Assembly (NCBI GenBank): GCA_963709555.1
Contig: CAVPWR010000003.1
Span: 124,001-188,000, forward strand
Reading direction: 5' to 3'
Length of the DNA stretch: 64,000 bases
Origin: Sulfurisoma sp963709555
GTDB lineage: Bacteria; Pseudomonadota; Gammaproteobacteria; Burkholderiales; Rhodocyclaceae
The position numbers and the translations under genes were made by a program. Positions 26,782 to 34,801 of this stretch are shown one piece after another; positions within the stretch are counted from its first letter, which is position 1, and the number at the start of each line of letters is the position of its first letter. The notes below the pieces were generated by a model. The model was not told the origin of the DNA. It made no database searches and saw nothing but the letters and a program-made list of their open reading frames with translations.

Positions 26782-28116
26782 TCACGTCTTTCGCAGCAGA
26801 CGATACAGCGTGCGCTCCGAGATCCCCAATTGTGAGGCAAGGTCGCTCCGGCTGGCGGTGCTCGTGCCGAGTGCCCATTTAAGATAGCGCGCTTCGAGAT
26901 CAGCCAGCTTCACCGGAGCGGAAATGCGGAATTCGGCGTCGTTCGCAGTGGCATTGGGTGCGGCGGCCGCCGGTTCGTCGAGGTGCTCCGGCAGGATTTC
27001 AGCGCCGTCTGCGAGCAGCGTCGCGCGCTCGACGAGGTTGCGCAGCTCGCGGATATTGCCCTCGTAGTCTCGTCCCTGGAGCGCCCGCAGGGCAGCGGCG
27101 GAAAGGCGGTGGCGACCGTGTCGGCCTGGGCGGACACGGTTGGCGGCGTCGATGCGCGCGAGCAGCGATTCGGCCAGCAGCGGAATGTCCTCGCGGCGCT
27201 CGGCCAGCGCCGGCATGTGGATGGGAAAGGTGTTAACGCGGTAGTAGAGGTCGCGGCGGAAGTCGCCGGCGCGCACCATGGCGGCGAGGTCGCGGTGGGT
27301 GGCGGAGACGAGGCGAAAATCGGCGGGCAGCCATTCGACGCCGCCGACGCGGCGGTAGGTGCCGGATTCCAGCAGCCGCAACAATTTCGCCTGCTGCGCC
27401 GGCGGCAACTCGCCGATCTCGTCGAGAAACAGCGTGCCGCCGGCGGCCGCCTCGACCAGGCCCGCCTTGAGATGGGTGGCGCCGGTGAAGGCGCCCTTCT
27501 CGTAGCCGAACAATTCGCTCTCGAACAGCGTTTCGGTCAGGCCCGAACAGTCGACGGCGACGAAGGGACCGGCCGCGCGCGGGCTGCCCTGGTGCACCGC
27601 GCGTGCGGCGAGTTCCTTGCCGGTGCCTGTCTCGCCCAGCAGCAGCACCGTCGCTGCGGCCGGCGCGGCGCGGGTGATGCGCGCCAGCATCGCCAGGAAG
27701 GCCGGCGAGCGCCCGACCAGGCCCTGCACCGCCGGCTGGCTGCTGGCATGGCGCACCACGCGCATGGTCTCGACGTAGAGGCGCGGCCGTCCGGCCTGGC
27801 GTTGCAAGGGTCGGGTCTCGACGTCAACGTGCTCCTCGCCGCGTGGCGTGTGGTGCAGGTGAAGAGCCCGCTGCGGCTGTCCGGTCTGCGCGGTCTGGCG
27901 CAACGGGCAGGATTCGCCGGCCTGGTCGCAGGGCGTGTCGATGTGGTGCGAAACCTCGTAGCAGCGCCGCCCGTCAACTTCGCGGCTGTCGCCGAAATCG
28001 CGGCGATAGGCCGCATTGGCCGCGAGGATGCGGTATTCGTCGTCAAGAACGATGCTCGGTTCGGCGACGGTTTCGAGGTAGGCGGCGAGATCGGCGAGGC
28101 CGGCGGGGGTAGGCAT
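26782..28116 (-). CDS. Sigma54-dependent activator with cysteine-rich PAS domain
   Basis: A 444-residue enhancer-binding protein. The N-terminal PAS domain (about residues 8-125) has a cysteine cluster: RRCYEV, then DTPCDQAGESCPL. The AAA+ domain has Walker A GETGTGKE, the sigma54-contact loop ESELFGYEKGAFTGA and Walker B GGTLFLDEIGEL. The C-terminal Fis-type HTH ends RSDLASQLGISERTLYRLLRKT. It lacks a receiver domain, so it senses its signal directly, perhaps redox or metal through the PAS cysteines. It faces a sigma54 promoter at 28243-28259, with dyads just upstream of its own ATG, and very likely controls the copper/ABC locus to the right. Confidence 0.9.
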   Translation of the reverse strand: MPTPAGLADLAAYLETVAEPSIVLDDEYRILAANAAYRRDFGDSREVDGRRCYEVSHHIDTPCDQAGESCPLRQTAQTGQPQRALHLHHTPRGEEHVDVETRPLQRQAGRPRLYVETMRVVRHASSQPAVQGLVGRSPAFLAMLARITRAAPAAATVLLLGETGTGKELAARAVHQGSPRAAGPFVAVDCSGLTETLFESELFGYEKGAFTGATHLKAGLVEAAAGGTLFLDEIGELPPAQQAKLLRLLESGTYRRVGGVEWLPADFRLVSATHRDLAAMVRAGDFRRDLYYRVNTFPIHMPALAERREDIPLLAESLLARIDAANRVRPGRHGRHRLSAAALRALQGRDYEGNIRELRNLVERATLLADGAEILPEHLDEPAAAAPNATANDAEFRISAPVKLADLEARYLKWALGTSTASRSDLASQLGISERTLYRLLRKT

Positions 28117-28130
28117 GGGAATGTCTATTA

Positions 28131-28167
28131 TGACATATGCTGACGATATTGTATGTCAAATATGTCA
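28131..28167 (+). promoter_or_regulatory. Dyad cluster, likely enhancer sites for the sigma54 activator
   Basis: TGACATA (28131-28137) is followed by two TATGTCA copies (28152-28158 and 28161-28167), giving inverted and direct repeats in an AT-rich patch. It lies about 80-110 bp upstream of the sigma54 promoter and 15-50 bp upstream of the activator gene, where activator binding and autoregulation are expected. Confidence 0.7.
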
Positions 28168-28242
28168 GTACGTGCTGGTCGTCGAGCATGGGGTGGGGAT
28201 GAAAAACTGATACAAAACAATTTATTGCATTTGCCGTGTGAG

Positions 28243-28259
28243 TTGGCACGACTCTTGAT
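28243..28259 (+). promoter_or_regulatory. Sigma54 promoter of the copper/ABC locus
   Basis: TTGGCACGACTCTTGAT matches the -24/-12 consensus YTGGCACG-N4-TTGCW at all but one position (A for C in the -12 element). Transcription would start near 28270, about 264 bp before the first ATG at 28534. Confidence 0.85.
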
Positions 28260-28269
28260 AGTAATGAAC

Positions 28270-28533
28270 TGAAGCCGCCGCCTTTGCACGTTATCGACGA
28301 TCGACTGCAAAGCCGGCCATCCGGTTGCCCACCTCCTCTAGGTGAACCGGTTGGCGCGTCCCGGAAGGAACTCCCCTTCCCATTCCGGGGCTGCGGTGGC
28401 GGAGGTTCCTCCTTTCCTCCGGCGCGGCTTCTTTCTTTTTCCCTTCCCTGCTGCGGCAATATGCCGCACGACAAGCGTGCTCGCAGTCCCTACCATCTCT
28501 CCCCAGCGAAATCGCGTTTACGGGAGTGGCGCC
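28270..28533 (+). other. Long structured 5' leader without a gene
   Basis: Between the predicted sigma54 start and the ATG at 28534 I see no credible gene. The leader holds several hairpins: CTTTGCA/TGCAAAG (28282-28312); CCGGTT with inner CACCT pairing to AGGTG and AACCGG (28321-28350); and CCCGGAA with inner GGAA/TTCC pairing to TTCCGGG (28360-28389). Further on lies the palindrome TGCGGCA-ATA-TGCCGCA (28452-28468). The structure could control translation or stability, or part could be a second promoter region. Confidence 0.55.
28452..28468. promoter_or_regulatory. RegA/PrrA-like palindrome
   Basis: TGCGGCA-ATA-TGCCGCA is a perfect 7-bp inverted repeat matching GCGNC-N5-GNCGC, the form reported for RegA/PrrA sites. 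It lies 66 bp before the first gene of the copper/ABC locus. The same pattern recurs at 36975, 57438 and 61274. Confidence 0.5.
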
Positions 28534-28725
28534 ATGAACCAGAACACTCAGGATGCAGCAGGTGCGGCAGGCGACAACAGCGAAATGACCTCCCTGCTGC
28601 TGGGCGCGGGCTTTGCGCTCGCTTCGCTGATCCTGCTGCCGGCAGTGGCGCAGCGCATCGGTCTAGGCTCGAGCCTGACCATCGCCCTGCGCGCCGCCCT
28701 GATGCGAACGGCCAACCGTCTCTAG
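28534..28725 (+). CDS. Small single-helix membrane protein
   Basis: A 63-residue protein with a polar Asn/Gln/Ala N-terminus, one membrane helix at about residues 19-40 (MTSLLLGAGFALASLILLPAV) and a basic amphipathic C-terminus. A GGGAG ribosome site lies 7 bases before the ATG. It is the first gene after the sigma54 promoter. I recognise no family; size and position suggest a small subunit or anchor for the membrane proteins encoded downstream. Confidence 0.6.
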   Translation: MNQNTQDAAGAAGDNSEMTSLLLGAGFALASLILLPAVAQRIGLGSSLTIALRAALMRTANRL

Positions 28726-28804
28726 CCGCACGTTCGCGCTTCCGTTGCACCGTCCGCCGCCGCCTGCTGCGCACGCTGCGAAGGGTGCGGCGCTCGCTCT
28801 GGTC

Positions 28805-29392
28805 ATGCTCAAGCCCTCCGCTCTCTTCCTGCTCGTCACTTTGCTCGTCGCCTGTTCCGACGGCGATTCAGGCACCAAGGCAACTGGCCACGCCACGGCG
28901 GGCCTCGCCGGCAAACCGACCGGCGGCGATTTCGTGCTGCAGTCCGCCGCCGGCCCGGTCGATACCAAGGCGCTGCGCGGCAACGTGTTGCTGGTCTATT
29001 TTGGCTACGCGAACTGCCCCGACATTTGCCCGGCCTCGCTGGCAGCCGGCGCGCAGGCTCTCAACTCACTCAAGCCCGAGGAACGCGCACGGACCCGGCT
29101 GATCATGGTCTCGGTCGACCCCGAGCGCGACACGCCGGCGCGCCTCAAGGAATACACCGCCTATTTCCATCCGGCCATGGTCGGCGTCGCCGGCACCGTG
29201 GCGGAGATCGCCGCCGTGGCCAAGTCTTTCGGCGCGGGCTACCAGCGCCAGCCGCCGCGGCCCGATGGCGCCTATGCCATCGACCACAGCGCCGACACTT
29301 ATGTCGTCGCGCCCGACGGCCGCCTCGTGCAGACGCTGCATTTCGCGACGCCGCCGGAGCAGGTCGCGGCGGCCGTGCGCAAGCAGCTCTGA
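28805..29392 (+). CDS. SCO1/SenC-family copper chaperone lipoprotein
   Basis: A 195-residue lipoprotein (lipobox LVAC) with the SCO copper site: CPDIC near residue 80 within YFGYANCPDICPASL, and the distal His in AIDHSADTYVV near residue 163. The VSVDPERDTPARLKEY stretch is typical. SCO proteins deliver copper to CuA or CuB centres in the periplasm. A second SCO gene lies at 60039. This copy heads a block ending in a CopA-type ATPase, so it is probably part of a dedicated copper delivery route. Confidence 0.88.
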   Translation: MLKPSALFLLVTLLVACSDGDSGTKATGHATAGLAGKPTGGDFVLQSAAGPVDTKALRGNVLLVYFGYANCPDICPASLAAGAQALNSLKPEERARTRLIMVSVDPERDTPARLKEYTAYFHPAMVGVAGTVAEIAAVAKSFGAGYQRQPPRPDGAYAIDHSADTYVVAPDGRLVQTLHFATPPEQVAAAVRKQL

Positions 29393-29428
29393 AGCGTCTG
29401 CCTGACGCGGCAGGGTATCATTGCGCCG

Positions 29429-29749
29429 ATGTCCGCTCGTCCCTCGACCCTCGCGCTGACGCTGCTCATCGCCGCTGCGGCTGCCTTCGCGGCGACGCTG
29501 CTCGACGCCGCGCTGCCGCGCGCGCAGCGCGAAGCCGAGTTGAACGAAACCCGCGCGCTGGTCGCACGGCTCGGCCTCACCGACCTCGCGCTGTTCACCG
29601 AGGCCCGCTACACCCGCCACCCCACGCAGGCCGACTTGCACTCGGCCTTCCAGGACCACCCGCTCGCGCTCGAGCACTTCCCCACCGGCAGCCTGCTGCC
29701 GCCCTCGCGACATGAAATTGTGGTTCGAGAAGCAGCGCTACCTGATTGA
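29429..29749 (+). CDS. Small exported or membrane-anchored protein of unknown function
   Basis: A 106-residue protein with an N-terminal hydrophobic segment (ALTLLIAAAAAFAATLL) and a periplasmic part containing the segment RYTRHPTQADLHSAFQDHPLALEHFPTG split over about 28 residues, which is rich in His. It overlaps the ABC permease start by 38 bp, so the two are coupled. No family is recognised. The His-rich stretch could bind metal, which would fit the neighbours, but this is inference. Confidence 0.6.
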   Translation: MSARPSTLALTLLIAAAAAFAATLLDAALPRAQREAELNETRALVARLGLTDLALFTEARYTRHPTQADLHSAFQDHPLALEHFPTGSLLPPSRHEIVVREAALPD

Positions 29750-30849
29750 TTTCACGCTGGCCTCGCTGGCCCGGCGCAAGGCCCGCAACCTGGGGCTGCT
29801 CGGCGTCTACACGCTGCTGGTATTCGTGCTGGCTTCGGTCGCCCTCTACACCCACGCGTTGCGCATCGAGGCGGCCAAGGTGCTCACAGCCTCGCCGGAA
29901 GTCATTCTGCAGCGCCTCGTCGCCGGCCGCCACGATCTGATCCCGCCGGGCTACATCGAACGGGTCGGCAGGATCCGCGGCGTGCAGAAGAAGGAGGGGC
30001 GGCTCTGGGGCTACTACTACGACGCAGTGGTCAAGGCCAACTACACCTTCATGGTGCCCAATGACGCCAGCGTCGCGAAGGGAGAGATCATCGTCGGACC
30101 GGCGCTGGAGCGTTCGCGAGGCCTGGCCACCGGCAACGGCATCTCCTTCCGTTCCTACTCGGGCAAGCTGCATACCTTCATCGTGGCAGCCGTTCTGCCG
30201 CAGGCATCCGAGATCGCCAGCGCCGACCTGGTGCTGATGCACGAGGAGGACTTCCGCGCCTTCTTCGACTATCCCGTCGGCCATTTCACCGACATCGCAC
30301 TGTCGGTCGCGAACCCGCAGGAGGTGCGCAACGTCGCGCTCAAGCTTGCCGCCGCGTTGCCCGATTCGCGCCCCATCCTGCGCGACGAGGTGCTGCGCAC
30401 CTACGCCTCGATCTTCGACTGGCGCGAGGGCATCGTGCTGGTGCTGCTCTCGGCCGCGATCCTCGCCTTCGGCATCCTCGCCTGGGAAAAGGCCTCGGGC
30501 CTGTCGGCCGAGGAGAAGCGCGAAATCGGCATCCTCAAGGCCATCGGCTGGGAAACCGGCGACATCATCAAGATGAAGTTCTGGGAAGGGCCTGCTGATC
30601 TCGCTCACTGCCTTCCTGGTTGGATTCGTCGCCGCCTACGTCCATGTCTTCTATTCCGGCGCTGCGCTGTTCGAGCCGGTGCTCAAGGGCTGGGCGGTGC
30701 TCTACCCCGAGTTCCGGCTGACGCCGCACGTCGATGGCCTGCAGCTGGCGACGCTGTTCTTCTTCACCGTCTTCCCCTACGCGGCCGCGGTGCTGGTGCC
30801 GATCTGGAAGGCTGCCATCACCGATCCCGATGCGGTGATGCGAGGATGA
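29712..30849 (+). CDS. FtsX/MacB-type ABC transporter permease (frameshifted)
   Basis: About 378 residues after correction. Layout: one N-terminal helix (about 26-47), a periplasmic domain of roughly 200 residues, then three helices, as in LolC/FtsX/MacB-like permeases. The cytoplasmic loop EKREIGILKAIGWETGDII matches the coupling helix of this family. The frame breaks at 30588-30590 (extra G in GGG) within MKFWEGLLISLTAFLVGF. The partner ATPase follows at 31005. Such transporters move lipoproteins, peptides or metals-with-carriers out of the inner membrane. In this context a role in assembling a copper enzyme (compare NosFY) is plausible but unproven. Confidence 0.82.
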
Positions 30850-31004
30850 GATGAAACCTGCCCCGGCATTGAGGTTGGTGCGTGATCGGGACGGCGGGGT
30901 GCTCTGCTCTGCTCATGTCATCCGGCGTCGGCCTGCGGCCCGGCCCGGGGGACATGAGTAGCGTCGGCCACCCCCCACCCTTGGCGCGCGCAGGCGCGGA
31001 CGAA

Positions 31005-31682
31005 ATGATTGAACTCGCCGGCATCCGCAAGGCCTTCAACCAGGGCCAGCACAACGAGTACTGGGCCCTCAACGGCATCGACCTCGCCATCGAGGCCAAC
31101 AAGGTCACGGCGCTGCGCGGGCCCAGCGGCTCCGGCAAGACCACGCTGTTGACGCTGGTCGGTTGCCTGGCGCGGCCGACCGAGGGCCGCGTGCGGCTCA
31201 AGGGCGAGGACATCTCCGGATTGCCCGAGCGCTTCCTCACCGACATCCGTCGCCGCACTTTCGGTTTCGTCTTCCAGCAGTTCAACCTGATCAAGGGCCT
31301 CACGGCGCTGGACAACATCATCCTGCCGGCCTATCCGACCGGCGAGCCGCGCAGGGAACTGATCGAACGCGCCGAGGTCCTGCTGGCGCGATTGAATCTC
31401 GGCCACCGCCGCGACGCGAAGGTCGAATGGCTCTCGGGCGGCGAGCAGCAGCGTGTCGCCATCTGCCGCGCGCTGATCAACGACCCCGAGGCGCTGATCG
31501 CCGACGAGCCCACGGCCAACCTCGACACCCACCTGGCGAAGGAGTTCATGGCCATCCTCGAAGGCCTCGCCGGCGAGGGACGCACCATCCTGCTGACCAG
31601 CCACGATCCGCTGGTGGTCGAGTCCGCCGTGGTCGATCGCGTGATCGACATGCGCGATGGCCAAATCGTCGATGAGCGGTAG
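31005..31682 (+). CDS. ABC transporter ATP-binding protein (LolD/MacB type)
   Basis: A 225-residue ATPase with Walker A GPSGSGKTT near residue 37, Q-loop FVFQQFNLIKGL, ABC signature WLSGGEQQRVAICRAL near residue 142, Walker B ALIADEPTANLD and H-loop TSHDP. The sequence type is that of LolD/MacB partners of FtsX-like permeases, fitting the gene just upstream. It is separated from the permease by 155 bp that contain no gene, only GC-rich sequence. Its TAG directly abuts the next ATG. Confidence 0.9.
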   Translation: MIELAGIRKAFNQGQHNEYWALNGIDLAIEANKVTALRGPSGSGKTTLLTLVGCLARPTEGRVRLKGEDISGLPERFLTDIRRRTFGFVFQQFNLIKGLTALDNIILPAYPTGEPRRELIERAEVLLARLNLGHRRDAKVEWLSGGEQQRVAICRALINDPEALIADEPTANLDTHLAKEFMAILEGLAGEGRTILLTSHDPLVVESAVVDRVIDMRDGQIVDER

Positions 31683-32684
31683 ATGATCTTCCAGCCGGCG
31701 ATCATCGCACTCCTGCTGTCTTCGGCCATCTGCCTTCTCGCGCTGGCGGCGAGCGCACCCTTCGCCTTCGAGGTGATCCGCCGCTGGGACATAGCCAGCG
31801 GCAGCGAACGGCAGCTCAAGCTAGAGCGGCGCACCTACCTGTTCTCGACGCTGCTTGCCTTCGTGCTGGTCGCGCAACTGGCCTCGGTGCTGCTGTTCGT
31901 CTTCAACGCCGAGAAGATGTCCGGCATGTTCGTCGGCGCCATGTGCGCGGTGGGCACGCTCAATGTCAATCCCTTCGGCTTTCCGGCGCTGAACGCCAAG
32001 ATCGCGCTGTTCTTCCTCGCCGCGATGTGGCTGGCCATCAACCACGTCGACAGCCAGGCGCGCGACTATCCGCTGGTGCGCATCAAGTACGGCCTGCTGC
32101 TCCTGCTGGCGCCGCTGCTGGCGGCCGCCGCGTGGACCGAGGCGCAGTTCTTCCTCAACCTCAAGGCCGACGTCATCACCTCCTGCTGCGGCAGCCTGTT
32201 CTCCGAGGGCAGCAAGACCATCGTCGCCGAGGCCTCCGCGCTGCCGCCGCTGCCGGCCATGTTCCTGTTCTACGGCGCGATGGGGCTCGCCATAGTCGCA
32301 GCGAGCTTCCAGTGGGCCTTCGGCAAGGGCGGCTATCTCACCGCGGCGGGCGCCGCGCTCGGCTTCGCCTCCGCCATTGCCGGCATCCTGTCCTTCGTCT
32401 CGCTCTACATCTACGAGCATCCGCACCACCATTGCCCGTTCTGCGTGCTCAAGCCCGAATACGACTACCAAGGCTACGCATTCTACGTTCCGCTCTTCGT
32501 CGCCACGGCGGCGGGCCTCGCGGTGGGAGCCATCCGGCCCTTCGCCGGCGTCGCCAGCCTGAAGAGCATCGTGCCCGAGGCTTCGCGCCGGCTCGCCGCC
32601 GTCGCCGCCATCGGCTTCCTGTTGACCACGGCGGTGGCCACGGCCATGATTCTGCGTTCCAACCTCGTCTTACTGGACCACTGA
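31683..32684 (+). CDS. Polytopic membrane protein with His/Cys metal-like motifs
   Basis: A 333-residue protein with about eight predicted membrane helices. Two motifs stand out: DVITSCCGSLFSEG near residue 165 and YEHPHHHCPFCVLKPEYDY near residue 246, both in loops. The second combines four His and two Cys and looks like a metal- or heme-binding loop. The ATG directly follows the ABC ATPase stop, and the stop overlaps the next start (TGATG), so it belongs to the ABC/thioredoxin unit. No named family is recognised; a copper-handling or thiol-disulfide membrane partner is a reasonable guess. Confidence 0.65.
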   Translation: MIFQPAIIALLLSSAICLLALAASAPFAFEVIRRWDIASGSERQLKLERRTYLFSTLLAFVLVAQLASVLLFVFNAEKMSGMFVGAMCAVGTLNVNPFGFPALNAKIALFFLAAMWLAINHVDSQARDYPLVRIKYGLLLLLAPLLAAAAWTEAQFFLNLKADVITSCCGSLFSEGSKTIVAEASALPPLPAMFLFYGAMGLAIVAASFQWAFGKGGYLTAAGAALGFASAIAGILSFVSLYIYEHPHHHCPFCVLKPEYDYQGYAFYVPLFVATAAGLAVGAIRPFAGVASLKSIVPEASRRLAAVAAIGFLLTTAVATAMILRSNLVLLDH

Positions 32685-33175
32685 TGCGGTTCATTCCTGT
32701 TTTCGCCGCCTGCCTCCTGCTCGCCGCCTGCGGCGGCGAACCGCCCGTCAATCTCAACACCGGCGACATCGCGCCGACCTTCCAGACGACGCGCCTTGAC
32801 GGCATGGCCGCGCACTTTCCCGCCGCTTGGGCCGGCAAGCCGGTAGTGGTGCGCTTCTGGGCCGACTGGTGCAAGTTCTGCGAGGGCGAGATGCAGGCGA
32901 TCGAGAAGGTCTACCAGCGCAACAAGGCGAAGGGGCTGCAGGTGATCGCCATCAACGCCGGCCAGGACCGCAAGTCGGTCGAGGCCTTCATCAAAAAAAT
33001 CGGTGTGACCTATCCGGTGCTGCTCGACGAGAATGCGAAGATCGCCAAGCGTTACGGCGTGGTCGGCCTGCCCACCACCTACTTCGTCGATGCGAAGGGC
33101 GTGGTGCGTGGCAAGGTGATCGGCGAGGCCGACGAGGCGACCTTCGAGCGCCATGCGCTGCAGTTACTCAACTGA
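32684..33175 (+). CDS. TlpA/ResA-family thioredoxin-like lipoprotein
   Basis: A 163-residue lipoprotein (lipobox LLAAC) with a thioredoxin fold. The active site is ADWCKFCEGEM near residue 65 and the cis-Pro motif is GLPTTYFVD near 130. It is predicted to reduce disulfides or prepare cysteine metal sites in the periplasm, as TlpA does for CuA centres together with SCO proteins. It overlaps the membrane protein gene upstream by one base and is followed after 7 bp by a metal-binding protein gene. Confidence 0.82.
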   Translation: MRFIPVFAACLLLAACGGEPPVNLNTGDIAPTFQTTRLDGMAAHFPAAWAGKPVVVRFWADWCKFCEGEMQAIEKVYQRNKAKGLQVIAINAGQDRKSVEAFIKKIGVTYPVLLDENAKIAKRYGVVGLPTTYFVDAKGVVRGKVIGEADEATFERHALQLLN

Positions 33176-33182
33176 GGCTCAA

Positions 33183-33368
33183 GTGAGCGATCCGGAAAAG
33201 CCGTGCGACCTGTGCAGCCTGCCGGTGGGGGTGAAGCCTTTCACCCTCGCCGCACCCGGCAAAACCCTCGAATTCTGCTGCGAGGGCTGCCTGGGGATTT
33301 ACCAGATGTTGAACGATATCAAGGAAACGCCAACCGCCCTGGCGGACAATCAAGCCACGAAACGTTGA
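33183..33368 (+). CDS. Stand-alone metal-binding domain of P-type ATPases
   Basis: A 61-residue protein from a GTG start. Four cysteines lie in the pattern CDLCSLPV...FCCEGCLGIY, which is the cysteine-rich domain found at the N-terminus of some copper/heavy-metal P-type ATPases (CcoI type). Here it is a separate gene, while the CopA-type ATPase 1.4 kb downstream begins with a classical GMTCASC HMA domain instead. It may act as a soluble copper-binding subunit or chaperone. Confidence 0.75.
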   Translation: MSDPEKPCDLCSLPVGVKPFTLAAPGKTLEFCCEGCLGIYQMLNDIKETPTALADNQATKR

Positions 33369-33380
33369 GAGGAGCACACC

Positions 33381-33746
33381 ATGATGACCGAAGAGATGAT
33401 GAAACAGATGCCGCACATGATGGGCAACGGCATGAGCATGGGCGCGGCCGGCCACCCGCTGGCGCAGGGCGCCATGATGGCCGCCACCGGGTTCGCCGCC
33501 GGGCGCGGCCTACTCGGCGGTGCGCTGTTGCGCAACCCGCTGGTGCTGCTGGCCGCCGGTGCCGCCGCCGGCTATCTGCTGTTCAAGTACGAAAAGGAGA
33601 TCATCCTGGCGCTGTCCAAGGCCACAGGCATGGGCAAGGATTTCGTCCTGCAGCAGAAGGAAAACCTCGACGACCTGTTGGCCGAGTCGCAGGAGAAGGA
33701 AGCACAGGGTGCCGCCGCTGCGCCCGCCGAGGCGCCGCAGGCCTGA
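33381..33746 (+). CDS. Methionine-rich small membrane protein
   Basis: A 121-residue protein. The first 40 residues are Met/His-rich (11 Met, with MPHMMGNGMSMG), a composition common in copper-binding segments. A glycine-rich hydrophobic hairpin follows at about 36-70 (GLLGGALL, LVLLAAGAAAGYLLF), then a charged helix (EKEIILALSK, ENLDDLLAESQEKE) and an Ala-rich tail. A GAGAGGAG ribosome site precedes the ATG. No family is recognised; position in the locus suggests copper handling at the membrane. Confidence 0.6.
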   Translation: MMTEEMMKQMPHMMGNGMSMGAAGHPLAQGAMMAATGFAAGRGLLGGALLRNPLVLLAAGAAAGYLLFKYEKEIILALSKATGMGKDFVLQQKENLDDLLAESQEKEAQGAAAAPAEAPQA

Positions 33747-33756
33747 CGCTATTGCA

Positions 33757-34801
33757 ATGAACGCTGACGATCTTTCCCGCCGCATCGTCGTTCGCCACCG
33801 CGAGGCCGGCTACCTGCGCCTCGAACTGCCGGCCGAGATCTGCCATGTCGCAGCGGCCGCCGTCATCGAGCAGGGGCTGCGCGCGGTGACGGGCGTCTAT
33901 CGCGTCAACGCCTATCCGGCCGAGCGACGGCTCGCGGTGCGCTACGACGCGCACGTCTGCGGCGCGGCCGACGTTGCGCGCGGCCTCAAGAACTTGCTCG
34001 GCGACTTGTCGCCCGGCGCTGCCGAGGCGCCATCTCCCGCGCTGGCGTCGAGGCCGCTGCCCGCCCTGCGTGACCTTCGCGCGCAGGCGCGGCAGCGCCT
34101 TCGCCGGGCTGCGGGCGCGGCTGGAGAGCCTGCGCCATCCCGGCGCGCCGGCCGGCAGCCTGCAGGCGCGGCTGCAGCCCGTGCTCGCCAATGCGCTGAG
34201 CGAGAAGGCGATCATCAACTTCCTCAACGACATCGTCGCCTTCTACCTCATCAAGGTGCATTGGGAACTGATCAGCCAGCGCTGGCTCAAGGACCCGGTC
34301 AAGTACGGCAATGCCTGGCTCACCACCTTCTACCTGGTGTTCCTGCTGGTGCGCTACCGCAAGTCCATCGCCAAGCCCGTGCCATTGCCCGCGCCCAACG
34401 TCGTGAAGAACTTCCGCGTCGTTCATCGCCTGTCGCGCCGCTTCCGCCTGGTCTCGCCGGCCCTGGCGAAGCAGCCCGAGCGCTGCTACATCCTCGAGAT
34501 ACTGCTGCGCAAGCACGGCGCGGTGAAGGACGTGAAGAGCGTGCCCGAGATCGGCTCGGTGACGCTGCACTACGCCCCGGAGGAATTGTCGGAGGAGCGC
34601 CTGCTCGCCGTGGTCGATGCGGTGATCGGCAATATCGCCGCGGCACCGCCGCCTACCGTATCGCCAGAGCCGACAACGGGCCGGCGGCAGTCGGCAGGTT
34701 CTCGTCTTGCGCAGCCTGATTCGTTGGACGCCGAAGGCGGCACTTTTCCGGCGTGCCCGACGGCCCGGCGCAGGAATGCAACGCCGCCGTCGAGGGCATG
34801 A
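33757..34801 (+). CDS. Protein with two cysteine-free HMA-like domains (frameshifted)
   Basis: About 347 residues after correcting a break near 34085. The N-terminal part (SRRIVVRHREAGYLRLELP to about residue 85) and the C-terminal part (about 210-300, VVHRLSRRFRLVSPAL to LLAVVDAVIGNI) both have the beta-alpha-beta pattern of heavy-metal-associated domains but lack the CxxC. Between them lies a hydrophobic stretch (IINFLNDIVAFYLIKVHWEL, then a helix). This resembles HMA_2-type proteins encoded beside P-type ATPases. It overlaps copA by about 49 bp, so the two are co-translated. A structural or regulatory partner of the ATPase is likely. Confidence 0.6.

Noticed and set aside
30850..31004. Small gene or REP element between the ABC permease and ATPase genes
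   Set aside because: A 36-codon frame from 30851 is Arg-rich with no ribosome site or family features, and the GC-rich stretch does not clearly match the repeat at 52067.
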